DNA of 64,000 nucleotides from Bryobacter aggregatus MPL3 (lineage in GTDB: Bacteria; Acidobacteriota; Terriglobia; Bryobacterales; Bryobacteraceae): the NCBI RefSeq assembly GCF_000702445.1, contig NZ_JNIF01000003.1:4030001-4094000 (forward strand), written 5' to 3'. This document shows, piece after piece, positions 42,803-51,232 of the stretch. The notes under the pieces are model-generated. The model searched no databases and was not told the DNA's origin. It saw only the letters and a list, made by a program, of their open reading frames with translations. Numbering within the stretch: the stretch's first letter is position 1; the number at the start of each line of letters is the position of its first letter. A program made the position numbers and the translations under genes.

Positions 42803-43489
42803 ATGAACGACAAGTTCCTTCTCGCCATGGGCCTGGCCAGCGCCCTCTTCCTGGTTCGGAATATCTATGTGATGTTCATGGTGCTGCCGGATGAAGCGCT
42901 GCAAGGTGCGATCTATCGCATCATGTTCTTCCACATTCCGAGCTGGTTCACTTGCTTTTCCTGTTTTCTCGCCAGCGGCATTGCCAGCGCGATTGCAATC
43001 TCGAAAAAGAGCTACCGTGCCGATTCCTGGGCCGTCGCCCTCACTGAAGTCGGCATGCCCTTCACGCTCATCGGCCTGGTCACCGGCATGATCTGGGGCA
43101 AGATCAGTTGGGGCATCTGGTGGACCTGGGACGCCCGCCTCACCTGGGCCTTCATCACGCTTCTCATCTACTCGGGCTACCTGATGATGCGCAAGATGAT
43201 TGACGACCCCAGCGAGCGCCTCCGCGTCACCGGCGTGCTCAATGTCTTCGCCTTTACCAGCGTCGCCATCACCTACAAAGCAATCGACTGGTGGCGCACC
43301 CAGCACCCGGGGCCCATCCTTTCCATCCGCACTGGGGGCGGCAATACCGATCCGGCCATGGAAGCGATGATCTACCAGAACTGGTTTGCGTTGCTCATGC
43401 TCACCGTCGTCCTCGTTGGCCTCCGCTTCCGCCAGGAAGAAAGCCGCCGCGAAATCGAAGGTCTGCGCCGTCTCGTTTTCGCACGCTAA
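42803..43489 (+). CDS. ccmC: Heme-handling membrane protein CcmC
   Basis: A 228-residue six-helix membrane protein that transfers heme to CcmE. The Trp-rich motif is in GKISWGIWWTWDARLTWAFITLLIY (about residues 96-120). Axial histidines are expected in the flanking periplasmic loops: FHIPSWFTCF (about 47) and WRTQHPGPILSI (about 165) supply them. Start 14 bp after ccmB. A 62-bp spacer without obvious promoter separates it from ccmD. Confidence 0.94.
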   Translation: MNDKFLLAMGLASALFLVRNIYVMFMVLPDEALQGAIYRIMFFHIPSWFTCFSCFLASGIASAIAISKKSYRADSWAVALTEVGMPFTLIGLVTGMIWGKISWGIWWTWDARLTWAFITLLIYSGYLMMRKMIDDPSERLRVTGVLNVFAFTSVAITYKAIDWWRTQHPGPILSIRTGGGNTDPAMEAMIYQNWFALLMLTVVLVGLRFRQEESRREIEGLRRLVFAR

Positions 43490-43551
43490 TTCTCCAGCGC
43501 ACATCCGGCTGGCCTTGTGTTAGTTTGGTTACGCGGTTTTCATCTCATACC

Positions 43552-43704
43552 ATGGACCAACGCAACTTTACCTATATGTTTTATGGCTTCGCGGCGGCCT
43601 GGTTTATCCTGGCCCTCTATGTCGTGAGCCTTGTCTCTCGTGGCCGCAAGCTCCAGGACCAACTCGATACCCTCAAACGCACACTCGCACAGGAGAAGCA
43701 CTAA
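43552..43704 (+). CDS. ccmD: Small CcmD-like membrane protein
   Basis: A 50-residue protein with a single helix (YMFYGFAAAWFILALYVVSLVSR, about 8-30) and a basic, charged tail. This is the size and layout of CcmD, which stabilises the CcmABC-CcmE complex. It follows ccmC directly in the operon and lies 6 bp before the next gene. Sequence conservation of CcmD is weak, so the call relies on topology and position. No ribosome site is evident before the ATG. Confidence 0.8.
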   Translation: MDQRNFTYMFYGFAAAWFILALYVVSLVSRGRKLQDQLDTLKRTLAQEKH

Positions 43705-43710
43705 TACGCC

Positions 43711-45036
43711 ATGAAGCGTCGTGACCTCATCAAACTCGCTCTTGCCTCATATGTACCTGCGGAAGCCATCGCCTGGCAAGCCCGCAGAGGCATGCCCAGT
43801 CCCAAGATCAAGGATGTGCAGGTCATCGCGACTGCTCCCGCCGGTCTCCGCCTCGTCGTGGTCAAAGTAGTCACAGACCAGGACGGGCTCTACGGCTATG
43901 GCTGCGGCACCTTCACCCAACGAGCAGACCTCGTTGTCGATGCCGTAGAACGCTACCTGAAACCCTTCCTCATTGGCAAGCCCGCCGATCGCATCGATGA
44001 CACCTGGCAGGCCTGCTACAACTCCAGCTACTGGCGCAATTCGCCTGTCCTGAACAACGCCATCTCCGGCGTCGATCAGGCGCTCTGGGACATCAAGGGC
44101 CGCCAGGCGGGCATGCCCGTCTACCAGCTCCTCGGTGGCAAGAATCGCGAAGCGGTCGATACCTACCGCCATGCCTCGGGCTCTGAAATTTCCCAATGTC
44201 TCGATCAGGCCAAGAAGCTCATTGAGGAAGGCCAGCGTTACGTTCGCATCCAGGTCGGCACTCCCGGCGAGGCGGCCTATGGCGCCGGTCGTGGCAATGT
44301 CCAGCGTCCGGCTAGCGTTCTGCACAACGGTCCCTACTACAACTCCAACACCTACATCGCCCGCACCATCAAACTCTTTGAAGCCGCGCGGAAGGAACTG
44401 GGGGACGAGATCCAGTTGCTCCATGATTCGCACGAGCGCATCCACCCCACCCAGGCTCTCCAGATGGGCAAGGACATCGAGCAGTTCAAACTCTTCTTCT
44501 GGGAAGATCCGCTCAGCCCGGAAGACGTCGCGTGGTTCCGCCGCATCCGGCAGCACACCACCACTCCGCTCGCGATGGGCGAACTCTTCACCCATCCCCT
44601 CGAATGGATGGACCTCATCAGCGAACGCCTGATCGACTTCATCCGCTGCCACCTCACGATGATTGGCGGTCTCACCCCGGCCCGCAAGCTGGCAACGCTT
44701 TGCGAAGCTTTCAACGTCCGTACCGCTTGGCACGGCCCCGGCGACGTCTCGCCGATCGGTCACGCCGCCAACGCCACGCTCGACCTCACCATTCCCAACT
44801 TCGGCATCCAGGAATTCTCGGCCTTCAATGAACGGGTCCAGGAAGTCTTCTCCGGTTGCCCCACGCTCAAGAACGGCTATATGTACGTCAACGATACTCC
44901 TGGCTGGGGCATCGAAGTGAATGAAGCAGCCGCAAAGAAGTACCCCTTTGGCGCCAACGAGAGTGGGGAACGCAAGCTCTACAACGGTGGGTGGGGTGAG
45001 GTTCGCAAAAGGGATGGCACAATTATTAAGCAGTGA
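43711..45036 (+). CDS. Enolase-superfamily sugar-acid dehydratase, RspA/ManD-like
   Basis: A 441-residue member of the mannonate dehydratase/RspA branch. LLHDSHERIHPTQALQMGKDIE, FFWEDPLSPED and AMGELFTHPLEWMDL carry the three acidic Mg2+ ligands; TAWHGPGDVSPIGHAANATLDL is the family-defining catalytic loop with His. The N-terminal MKRRDLIKLALASYV looks like a Tat signal (RR followed by a hydrophobic stretch), which would be odd for this normally cytoplasmic enzyme; cleavage near AIA is possible. It follows ccmD by 6 bp and its stop overlaps the MscS start. Substrate unknown. Confidence 0.87.
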   Translation: MKRRDLIKLALASYVPAEAIAWQARRGMPSPKIKDVQVIATAPAGLRLVVVKVVTDQDGLYGYGCGTFTQRADLVVDAVERYLKPFLIGKPADRIDDTWQACYNSSYWRNSPVLNNAISGVDQALWDIKGRQAGMPVYQLLGGKNREAVDTYRHASGSEISQCLDQAKKLIEEGQRYVRIQVGTPGEAAYGAGRGNVQRPASVLHNGPYYNSNTYIARTIKLFEAARKELGDEIQLLHDSHERIHPTQALQMGKDIEQFKLFFWEDPLSPEDVAWFRRIRQHTTTPLAMGELFTHPLEWMDLISERLIDFIRCHLTMIGGLTPARKLATLCEAFNVRTAWHGPGDVSPIGHAANATLDLTIPNFGIQEFSAFNERVQEVFSGCPTLKNGYMYVNDTPGWGIEVNEAAAKKYPFGANESGERKLYNGGWGEVRKRDGTIIKQ

Positions 45037-46256
45037 TTTTGCCTAACAATTATTGGCAGACCCTGGGCGCCACGACACTGATCGTGGCGCTCATCGCATT
45101 GTTGCTCTGGCTGCGGAAGCTGGTTGCACGCAAACTGGACGCTTGGCGTCACACGAGTAAAGAAGGACTGGCCGCCACCGCCAGCCGGATTCTCCCTGCA
45201 GATCGAGTTGCTGCCCGTCTCCACATCCTGCTCAATGCAATCTGCACGGCCATCGGTGTTGTTGCGTTCATCCGTTATCTGTCCTATGTGCTCGAGCTCT
45301 ATAAAGAGACCCAGGAAGCCGGACACTGGATCGTCGAAGTCGTTCTTCTCCCCTTCAAACGCATCTTCGATGACTTCATCGCCTACATCCCAAACCTCTT
45401 CAACGCATTGGCGATTATTATCGTCACTCGTTACCTGCTCGCGATTGTGCACCGGATCTTTCGTGAGGTTGGTTCGGGCCGCATCGTCATCTCCGGTTTC
45501 TATCCCGATTGGGCCGATCCGACCTACAAGCTGATTCGCTTTCTGGCTATGGCCCTGGCGCTGGTCGGCATCTTTCCCTATCTGCCTGGTTCCTCGAGCC
45601 CGGCCTTCCAGACCATCTCGGTCTTCCTGGGCGTGCTGCTCTCGCTCGGCTCCTCTAGCGTGGTCTCGAATCTTGTTTCTGGCACCATCCTTACCTACAT
45701 GCGCGCCCTGCGCATCGGGGACCGCGTCAAGATCGGCGATACCTCCGGGGACGTGATCGAACGGACCATGCTCGTCACTCGTGTCAAGACGATCAAGAAC
45801 GAAGTGGTCACCATCCCCAACGCGATCCTGCTCACGACGCACATCACCAATTACTCCACGCTCGCACAAGCCGAAGGACTCATCATCCACACGGAAGTCA
45901 CCATTGGTTACGATGTGCCCTGGCCGGACGTACACCAGGCCTTGCTTGAGGCAGCCCGGAGAACTCCCCACCTCCTGTCCGATCCATCGCCCTTCATCCT
46001 CCAGACTGCGCTCAACGACTTCAATGTCAGCTACGAGCTCAACGCCTACACCCGCGAGGCCAACAGGATCGTCGCAATTCGCTCAGAGCTCTATCGCCAC
46101 ATCCAGGACACCTTTGACGACGCGCAGATCGAGATCATGAGCCCGATCTACAATTCCATCCGCCAATCCACTCACGACGACACCGTCGGCTTCCGGCCTT
46201 CTCCTAGCGCGCCACGGGCCAACGGCGATCGATCGGTTTCTTCGGATCCGCTGTAA
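45033..46256 (+). CDS. Mechanosensitive channel, MscS family
   Basis: A 407-residue membrane protein. Several N-terminal helices (about 5-25, 65-90, 115-145, 165-195) lead to the MscS pore helix and beta domain: SLGSSSVVSNLVSGTILTYMRALRIGDRVKIGD (about 204-236), then VIERTMLVTRVKTIKNEVVTIPNA. The C-terminal domain ends NSIRQSTHDDTVGF. GTG start overlaps the upstream stop (GTGA). A pressure-relief or solute-release role is expected. The gene tail overlaps the LPMO-like gene on the other strand by 53 bp. Confidence 0.92.
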   Translation: MILPNNYWQTLGATTLIVALIALLLWLRKLVARKLDAWRHTSKEGLAATASRILPADRVAARLHILLNAICTAIGVVAFIRYLSYVLELYKETQEAGHWIVEVVLLPFKRIFDDFIAYIPNLFNALAIIIVTRYLLAIVHRIFREVGSGRIVISGFYPDWADPTYKLIRFLAMALALVGIFPYLPGSSSPAFQTISVFLGVLLSLGSSSVVSNLVSGTILTYMRALRIGDRVKIGDTSGDVIERTMLVTRVKTIKNEVVTIPNAILLTTHITNYSTLAQAEGLIIHTEVTIGYDVPWPDVHQALLEAARRTPHLLSDPSPFILQTALNDFNVSYELNAYTREANRIVAIRSELYRHIQDTFDDAQIEIMSPIYNSIRQSTHDDTVGFRPSPSAPRANGDRSVSSDPL

Positions 46257-46800
46257 CTTGCAACACTGCGCAGTGATGATAGGAATATCCGCCCTCTTTG
46301 TTGTACCCATGCTCGGCCATGAACTCGAGAATCTGCAGCGTACACTTCGGGCAATTGATGTTTGGAATTTCAATATCGGTTTCAAACGGTCCTGTCACCT
46401 TCGCCGCATGCTGCCACAATCCATCGGCAAGGATCGGTGGCTTTGGATCCGGATCGATCACTGCCGAAATCGATCGGGGCCCCTTGTCCGTATCGCGAGT
46501 CAGCACTTCCGGATCGGCCGGTAGTTCGGCCCTCGAATTCACGGCTAGCGCAATCCGGTAATGCCCCGGATGATAGACAGTCTCCTGTAACTTGATATGC
46601 AGCTTCTGCCCGCCTGTCACTGGCGTTACTGCATTTGTCGCGACAACTCCCGGTCCTTCTTCGCCGCCACACGGCGCAGGCTTCTGCGGATTGCCGAGTT
46701 GGTTCTCCACCACCCACGACTTCGGCTCCATGAGCGTGAAATGTCCATTCATGAACGGAACACAGAGACCAATACCAACGAACCCAAAAAAGAATCTCAT
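46204..46800 (-). CDS. Exported polysaccharide-monooxygenase-like protein
   Basis: A 198-residue protein resembling the 'SCE4755 family' of LPMO-like proteins. A signal peptide (MRFFFGFVGIGLCVPFMNG) would be cut to leave His20 as the first residue (HFTLMEPKSW), the N-terminal ligand needed for a copper histidine brace. A second His is available in YHPGHYRIALAV (His77 or His80), with Tyr81 beside it. Cys44, a CPKC pair (about 157-160) and a C-terminal HHC probably form disulfides. The role in chitin or other polysaccharide oxidation is inferred. ATG 46800 follows a GGGTGAG site. Confidence 0.8.
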   Translation of the reverse strand: MRFFFGFVGIGLCVPFMNGHFTLMEPKSWVVENQLGNPQKPAPCGGEEGPGVVATNAVTPVTGGQKLHIKLQETVYHPGHYRIALAVNSRAELPADPEVLTRDTDKGPRSISAVIDPDPKPPILADGLWQHAAKVTGPFETDIEIPNINCPKCTLQILEFMAEHGYNKEGGYSYHHCAVLQVTADPKKPIDRRWPVAR

Positions 46801-46927
46801 CAACTCACCCCACTTGAATTGTGATTTATCCACACACTTGTAATTGCTGAGTAACAGAACAGAATCGGAGTATACAAGAAAATTCCAGGAAATGTGGATT
46901 GGTTCCGCACTTGCATCTCCTAAGCTT

Positions 46928-47581
46928 ATGCGTAACATTGCAAGCTTCTTTCTTCTTGCTTCCAGTCTGATGGCGCAGTTTCCATCACCTTTCAGTTTTT
47001 CCGCCGGAGCCAAAATCGGTTCTTCTCTCAACAACCCCTCAGGACGGGCTGCCTACGCAGACTCCTACCAACAAAGCCGCTGGACAGGCGGACCCACCTT
47101 CGAGTTTCATCTCCCGCTACGCTTCTCGATTGAGTTCGACGCTCTCTATCGGAATGAGAACTTCAGTCGCTCTGGCACGATGCAACTCGCTCCAACGCTC
47201 AATGCATATGCACTCTCCTCTCACTCCAAAAGTAACTTCTGGGACATGCCACTTCTATTGAAGTATCGCTTTAAGCTCGGCCCAATTCGTCCCTTCGTCA
47301 GCGGAGGCGTCCTCTGGACGCGCGAATCCTCTCGTGGCGATCGAAGCATCCGCTGCACAGGCCCTGTCGGGTCCTGTCTTCCTGCTGACTATTCTTTGCC
47401 CGCTCCGAGCGATAGCGATTTCAGATCGACAAACACCCACAGGGGGCCAACAGCGGGGGCTGGTCTTGAGTTCCACACGCGCTTCGTCACCATCTCTCCC
47501 GAGCTTCGCTTCAGCCGGACACAGGAGCGCGACAACCGCTACACCGGCCTGGTCGGCTTCACCTTTGGCGGACGGCGTTAG
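46928..47581 (+). CDS. Small outer-membrane beta-barrel protein
   Basis: A 217-residue exported protein. The signal peptide (MRNIASFFLLASSLMAQ) precedes a chain of alternating, aromatic-ended beta strands: FSFSAGAKIGSS, GGPTFEFHLPLRFSIEFDALYRNE, FWDMPLLLKYRFKLGPIRPFVSGGVLW, GAGLEFHTRFVTISPELRFSRT, ending VGFTFGGRR. This is the pattern of OmpA/porin-like eight-stranded barrels. The ligand is unknown. ATG 46928 is chosen because it opens the signal peptide. It is divergent from the LPMO-like gene. Confidence 0.83.
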   Translation: MRNIASFFLLASSLMAQFPSPFSFSAGAKIGSSLNNPSGRAAYADSYQQSRWTGGPTFEFHLPLRFSIEFDALYRNENFSRSGTMQLAPTLNAYALSSHSKSNFWDMPLLLKYRFKLGPIRPFVSGGVLWTRESSRGDRSIRCTGPVGSCLPADYSLPAPSDSDFRSTNTHRGPTAGAGLEFHTRFVTISPELRFSRTQERDNRYTGLVGFTFGGRR

Positions 47582-48042
47582 CGTCCCGCAAAGATCTTCG
47601 CGGCGAAGATGATCTGTCCGGTATGCTGCTGCAGATGTCCTACCACTTGATAAATCACCTCAAGCCCGGTCATCTGGCCATGTAGCGTGGTCACCGGCTT
47701 CCTCAGACCCTCATCGTCGATCCTCTCGACCAACAGGCAGGTTTGTTCGATGCGCGCTTGCAGCGCAGACAGCAAGCTTGCCTTCTCAATCCCTTCGCGC
47801 GTCGAAAATTCCAGGGGCCGCACCCGAACATCCGGTTTCCCTTCAAGAGAATGCCCAATGAACTGGCCGAGATTGCCTTCCAGATGCATCAGAAGATTCC
47901 CGACAGAATTGGCGTCGGGGACTTCGCGATGCCACACCTGCTCCTCGCTCATCCCCGCACACCACTTCTCAATCAACGCCATCATGTCTCGCAACTTCCG
48001 CACCGAATGGCTGCGGAACAAGTCGGAAATGCTCGGTTCCAT
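47578..48042 (-). CDS. DinB-superfamily protein
   Basis: A 154-residue four-helix-bundle protein of the DinB/YfiT-like group (DUF1572 type). Histidines expected to bind a divalent metal lie in LLMHLEGNLGQFIGH (about 50-64) and VVGHLQQHTGQI (about 133-144). These proteins often act as thiol-dependent S-transferases (for example with bacillithiol), but the substrate here is not readable. It ends 4 bp inside the barrel gene tail (convergent) and lies downstream of the exported aminotransferase on the same strand. Confidence 0.88.
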   Translation of the reverse strand: MEPSISDLFRSHSVRKLRDMMALIEKWCAGMSEEQVWHREVPDANSVGNLLMHLEGNLGQFIGHSLEGKPDVRVRPLEFSTREGIEKASLLSALQARIEQTCLLVERIDDEGLRKPVTTLHGQMTGLEVIYQVVGHLQQHTGQIIFAAKIFAGR

Positions 48043-48059
48043 AACCGATTATCGCCCGC

Positions 48060-49208
48060 CTAGGACATCACTTTAGCCAGTGCGGTTTTGAACTGGTTCA
48101 TCTCCGCCTGCGTGCCCACCGTCACCCGAACCATCGTCGGCCACACCGGCCAGGTGCGTCCGATAAAGATCTTCTCGGCCGCCAAAGCCCGTGCCAACTC
48201 GGCGCCCGGCCGTCCCGCCTCCATCATGAATTTATTGGACACACTTGGAATGTACTGGATATTCTTCTTCTCGAGAAACTCGAGCACATCGCCGCGCACG
48301 CGTGCATTGATCTCGCGGCGCTCTGCCACCAGCCCCTTCGCTCGGTAGCTTGCGGTGCCGGCCACCAGCCCCGTAATCGGCAGCATCCCTGAGCCATAAG
48401 GACGCAACTTCGCGAGCAGATCCGGACGCCCCATCGCCATGCCGCAGCGAATCCCCGCCATGCCAAAGGCCTTCGAGAAAGTCCGTAGCACAATGACATC
48501 CTTCTCCTTGGCGACAAGGTCGCTGCCCGGCATCTCCTGGCTGAAGTGGATATACGCCTCATCGAGCAGCAGAATCGAATCCTTGTTCTTATTTGCGAGT
48601 AACCACTCGAGATCCTCGCGCTTCGTGATTGTCCCGGTCGGGTTGTTCGGGTTGCAGATGTAGTAGACGCCCGCATTCGGGTCGGCGGCGAGCATTGCCT
48701 TCACGTCATGCGCATAGGTTGCCTTCTGCAGCGCTACCCGGGTCACCTTCACGCCCACAAACTTCGCCGTGCCCGCGCCCGCTTCATAGCCAGGGTCGCC
48801 CATCACTAATCCCTTGGTCGGCGACGTAAATGCAAGCACGCTGCGATGGAGCGGATCGCTCGATCCGGCATAGGGCGCGATGAACTCCGGCTTCAATTCT
48901 TCCACTTCGGAAACGGCCCTGATGAAGTCGCCCTGCTCATTGAACGGCGAATAGCGGCCACCATACTTGGCAATCTTCGCGATGGCCTCGCAAGCCTCGG
49001 CACAGGGCCCCAGCGGGTTCTCATTCGATCCAATGCGTACGGCATCTGCTGGCATGGCGCCGCGCATGCCGCGGGGCCGCTCTGCTGCATCCTGTGCCAT
49101 TGCAAACTCGTGATAGAAGGGCAGGGCGGCGCCTGCGGTGAGAATTGTAGCGGCACGCATCGCGTGACGCCGGGAATAGCCTTTCAACTGTGGCATTGCT
49201 GCAAGCAT
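48060..49208 (-). CDS. HisC-like PLP aminotransferase with Tat signal
   Basis: A 382-residue fold-type-I aminotransferase of the histidinol-phosphate type: IGSNENPLGPC, CNPNNPTGTI, LLDEAYIHF and FSKAFGMAGIRCGMAMG (PLP lysine in SKAFG) are all present. Unlike cytoplasmic HisC, it has a twin-arginine export signal: YSRRHAMRAATILTAGAALPF then a cleavage region near FAMAQ. The start at 49208 is preceded by AGGAGA at good spacing. It is therefore expected to be folded with PLP before export to the periplasm. The biological amino acceptor is unknown, and no histidine genes are nearby. Confidence 0.88.
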   Translation of the reverse strand: MLAAMPQLKGYSRRHAMRAATILTAGAALPFYHEFAMAQDAAERPRGMRGAMPADAVRIGSNENPLGPCAEACEAIAKIAKYGGRYSPFNEQGDFIRAVSEVEELKPEFIAPYAGSSDPLHRSVLAFTSPTKGLVMGDPGYEAGAGTAKFVGVKVTRVALQKATYAHDVKAMLAADPNAGVYYICNPNNPTGTITKREDLEWLLANKNKDSILLLDEAYIHFSQEMPGSDLVAKEKDVIVLRTFSKAFGMAGIRCGMAMGRPDLLAKLRPYGSGMLPITGLVAGTASYRAKGLVAERREINARVRGDVLEFLEKKNIQYIPSVSNKFMMEAGRPGAELARALAAEKIFIGRTWPVWPTMVRVTVGTQAEMNQFKTALAKVMS

Positions 49209-49347
49209 GGGGAGTGTCTCCTGTGATTTCGGGGCCCCGGCCGGGGCGATCAGGGCGGGCCGAGCATACCGCGCGCGGAGCGTGCGGAACTCGTGTACAT
49301 GGAGTTGCAAAACAATATAGCCCAGCGGAATGCAGGAATCCAGGGCC

Positions 49348-50532
49348 TTACCGCAAGCGACTATTTCCCCGCGTCTCCAGGCGGATGCTCATCGCAGGCA
49401 CGACGGAGAAGGGAACCGCGCAAAGAATCCCCAGTCCCAAAGCAATTCCGATAAAAATGGAATCGCACCGCATACTGTCCATCTGGGGAACAAATACACA
49501 AACTTCCGCCACCAGCCTCCTGGCCAACGCCAGCCCAAACACTGCCCCGCCCAATCCCAGGACAAGTCCTTCCGCAGCGAAAAGCTGGAAGAAGTGCAGC
49601 CTTCTCGAACCGAGCAGCACACGGAGAGCCAGCTCTCGCGATCTCCTGGACTGCCGTTTCAGATACCATTTCACGAGTGCGGCACAAGCCAGCAATAGCA
49701 TGGCGAATCCTGCGCTTGCACCCCACCGCAGCGGTTGCTGGAGCGCTCCGGTGAGACTCTCTTGCAGCGCAACGGCGCGCACGCCCCATCTGGCATTGAA
49801 ACGCGGATACTTCTGTTCGAGTTGCCGGGCGATCCCATTGAACTCAAGCTGCGCCGTCTGAATGCTCACTCCAGGCGCAAGTCGTGCGACGACATTCAGA
49901 TATCGCCCCACATGGGTACGATCCTTGCGCTTCGGATGAAAGCGCAGGGGCAGCCACACATCGCAATGGGGGCTCCCCATCGTGAATGCATCGGCAGCCA
50001 TCACGCCCACCACGAGTGCGTCCCGGCCATTCACAGGAATCGACTGGCCCACAATCGAAGCATCCCGCCCATAGCGTCGCGTGAACAAGCGGTCGCTGAT
50101 CATCACCACCAGCGGAGCTCCATAGCGCCCATCGGCGATTTGAAATCCCGACCCCAGCGCCGGCCTCACGCCCAACACCTCGAAGAAATTCGGGCTCACC
50201 ATCTGGCCTTCGACAATCTCAACGCTTGTTCCATCGAGCCGGGCTGCTGCATGGATCCACGTCGCGCTATCAAGCAGCGTGTTCGACTGTCGGGTCCAGT
50301 CGACAATGTTTGCAGGGGACACGGGAATCTCGCTTGCCCCTTCGGGCGAAGTTTCCCAAAGCCGCACCAGTTGTTTGGGTTCTTCCACCGCCAGAGGAAC
50401 AAACTGAATCTGATACAGCAGCGAGAATACGGCCGTGTTCACTCCAATCGCAATCGACAGTGTCAGCAGGGCAATCCCAGTGAAGATCGGCATCCTGGCC
50501 AACGACCGCACTGGCTCCCACGAGATCCGCAT
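49348..50532 (-). CDS. Half-length ADOP-type permease
   Basis: A 394-residue protein matching only the first half of an ADOP permease: helix at about 17-40 (IFTGIALLTLSIAIGVNTAVFSL), a MacB-like periplasmic core (NFFEVLGVRPALGSGF; VGQSIPVNGRDALVVGV) and one FtsX block with RELALRVLLGSRRLHFFQLFAAEGLVLG near residue 310. The usual second half (another 400 residues) is missing: the frame ends RLETRGNSRLR just after the third helix. It may be a truncated gene or a naturally single-unit form. No ATPase or partner permease is adjacent. Confidence 0.8.
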   Translation of the reverse strand: MRISWEPVRSLARMPIFTGIALLTLSIAIGVNTAVFSLLYQIQFVPLAVEEPKQLVRLWETSPEGASEIPVSPANIVDWTRQSNTLLDSATWIHAAARLDGTSVEIVEGQMVSPNFFEVLGVRPALGSGFQIADGRYGAPLVVMISDRLFTRRYGRDASIVGQSIPVNGRDALVVGVMAADAFTMGSPHCDVWLPLRFHPKRKDRTHVGRYLNVVARLAPGVSIQTAQLEFNGIARQLEQKYPRFNARWGVRAVALQESLTGALQQPLRWGASAGFAMLLLACAALVKWYLKRQSRRSRELALRVLLGSRRLHFFQLFAAEGLVLGLGGAVFGLALARRLVAEVCVFVPQMDSMRCDSIFIGIALGLGILCAVPFSVVPAMSIRLETRGNSRLR

Positions 50533-50683
50533 ATCTGCTCAGAAGCAATCGAAATGCCAGGAAAAACAGTGATTCTTGTGTCTAGATGCTTCCTCGACTG
50601 TCCGCTTTTGGAAATCCCCGTCGCGTTTTCGGACTCTCCCGCCGCGTCGGGTTGTAGACTAGCTAGGTATCTCCTCGGAGCGA

Positions 50684-51232
50684 ATGAAAATGAAATACGT
50701 CCGCTGGGCTCTCCTCATCTTTCTCGCACTGGTCTGCTCGATTGCAGCCACCATTTTCCTCATGGGCCTTCGCGAAGGTGCCGATTCGATGAGCAACCGG
50801 GTGGAAATCAATCGGCCTGCTGCTGTTGTCTGGACTTATCTCGATGACCCTGTAAAAGCAAAGTCCTGGGTCGGATCGCTCAAGGAAATCAAGCAACTGA
50901 CGCCTGGCGCCAAGGGCGTTGGAACAAAAGAAGTCTGGGTCATGACGGACCAGAACAACGCCGCGCAACAGATCGAGATCCAGTCCGAGATTACGGTGGA
51001 TGAAGCTCCGAAGCGTCTCACGGTAAAGCTCATCGAACGAGAGACCTTCTCAGGCACCACCAACTACTTGCTGGAAGATCTCGGCGGCAATCGAACCGCC
51101 CTCACCGTCTCCAGTACTTTTCACTTCAACTACGGATTTGCCCGCTTCCTGCAGCCCATCATTATGCGGATGGCTACGGCGAAGATGGCGGAAGATCTGG
51201 ATCGTCTCAAGGCCGTGGCGGAGCGGGAATAG
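50684..51232 (+). CDS. Membrane-anchored SRPBCC (START-like) protein
   Basis: A 182-residue protein with an N-terminal helix (YVRWALLIFLALVCSIAATIFLMG, about 5-28) and a SRPBCC/polyketide-cyclase-like ligand-binding fold: NRVEINRPAAVVWTYLDDPVKAKSWVGSLKEI, then GTKEVWVM, TVDEAPKRLTVKLIE and a final long helix (FLQPIIMRMATAKMAEDLDRLKAVAE). The pocket probably takes a lipid or other hydrophobic molecule. ATG 50684 follows CGGAG. It overlaps the convergent membrane gene by 26 bp. Confidence 0.85.
   Translation: MKMKYVRWALLIFLALVCSIAATIFLMGLREGADSMSNRVEINRPAAVVWTYLDDPVKAKSWVGSLKEIKQLTPGAKGVGTKEVWVMTDQNNAAQQIEIQSEITVDEAPKRLTVKLIERETFSGTTNYLLEDLGGNRTALTVSSTFHFNYGFARFLQPIIMRMATAKMAEDLDRLKAVAERE

Noticed and set aside
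49234-49247. Palindrome GCCCCGGCCGGGGC upstream of the exported aminotransferase
   Set aside because: Perfectly symmetric but simple GC sequence with no loop or T-run; could arise by composition alone, so not called as operator or terminator.
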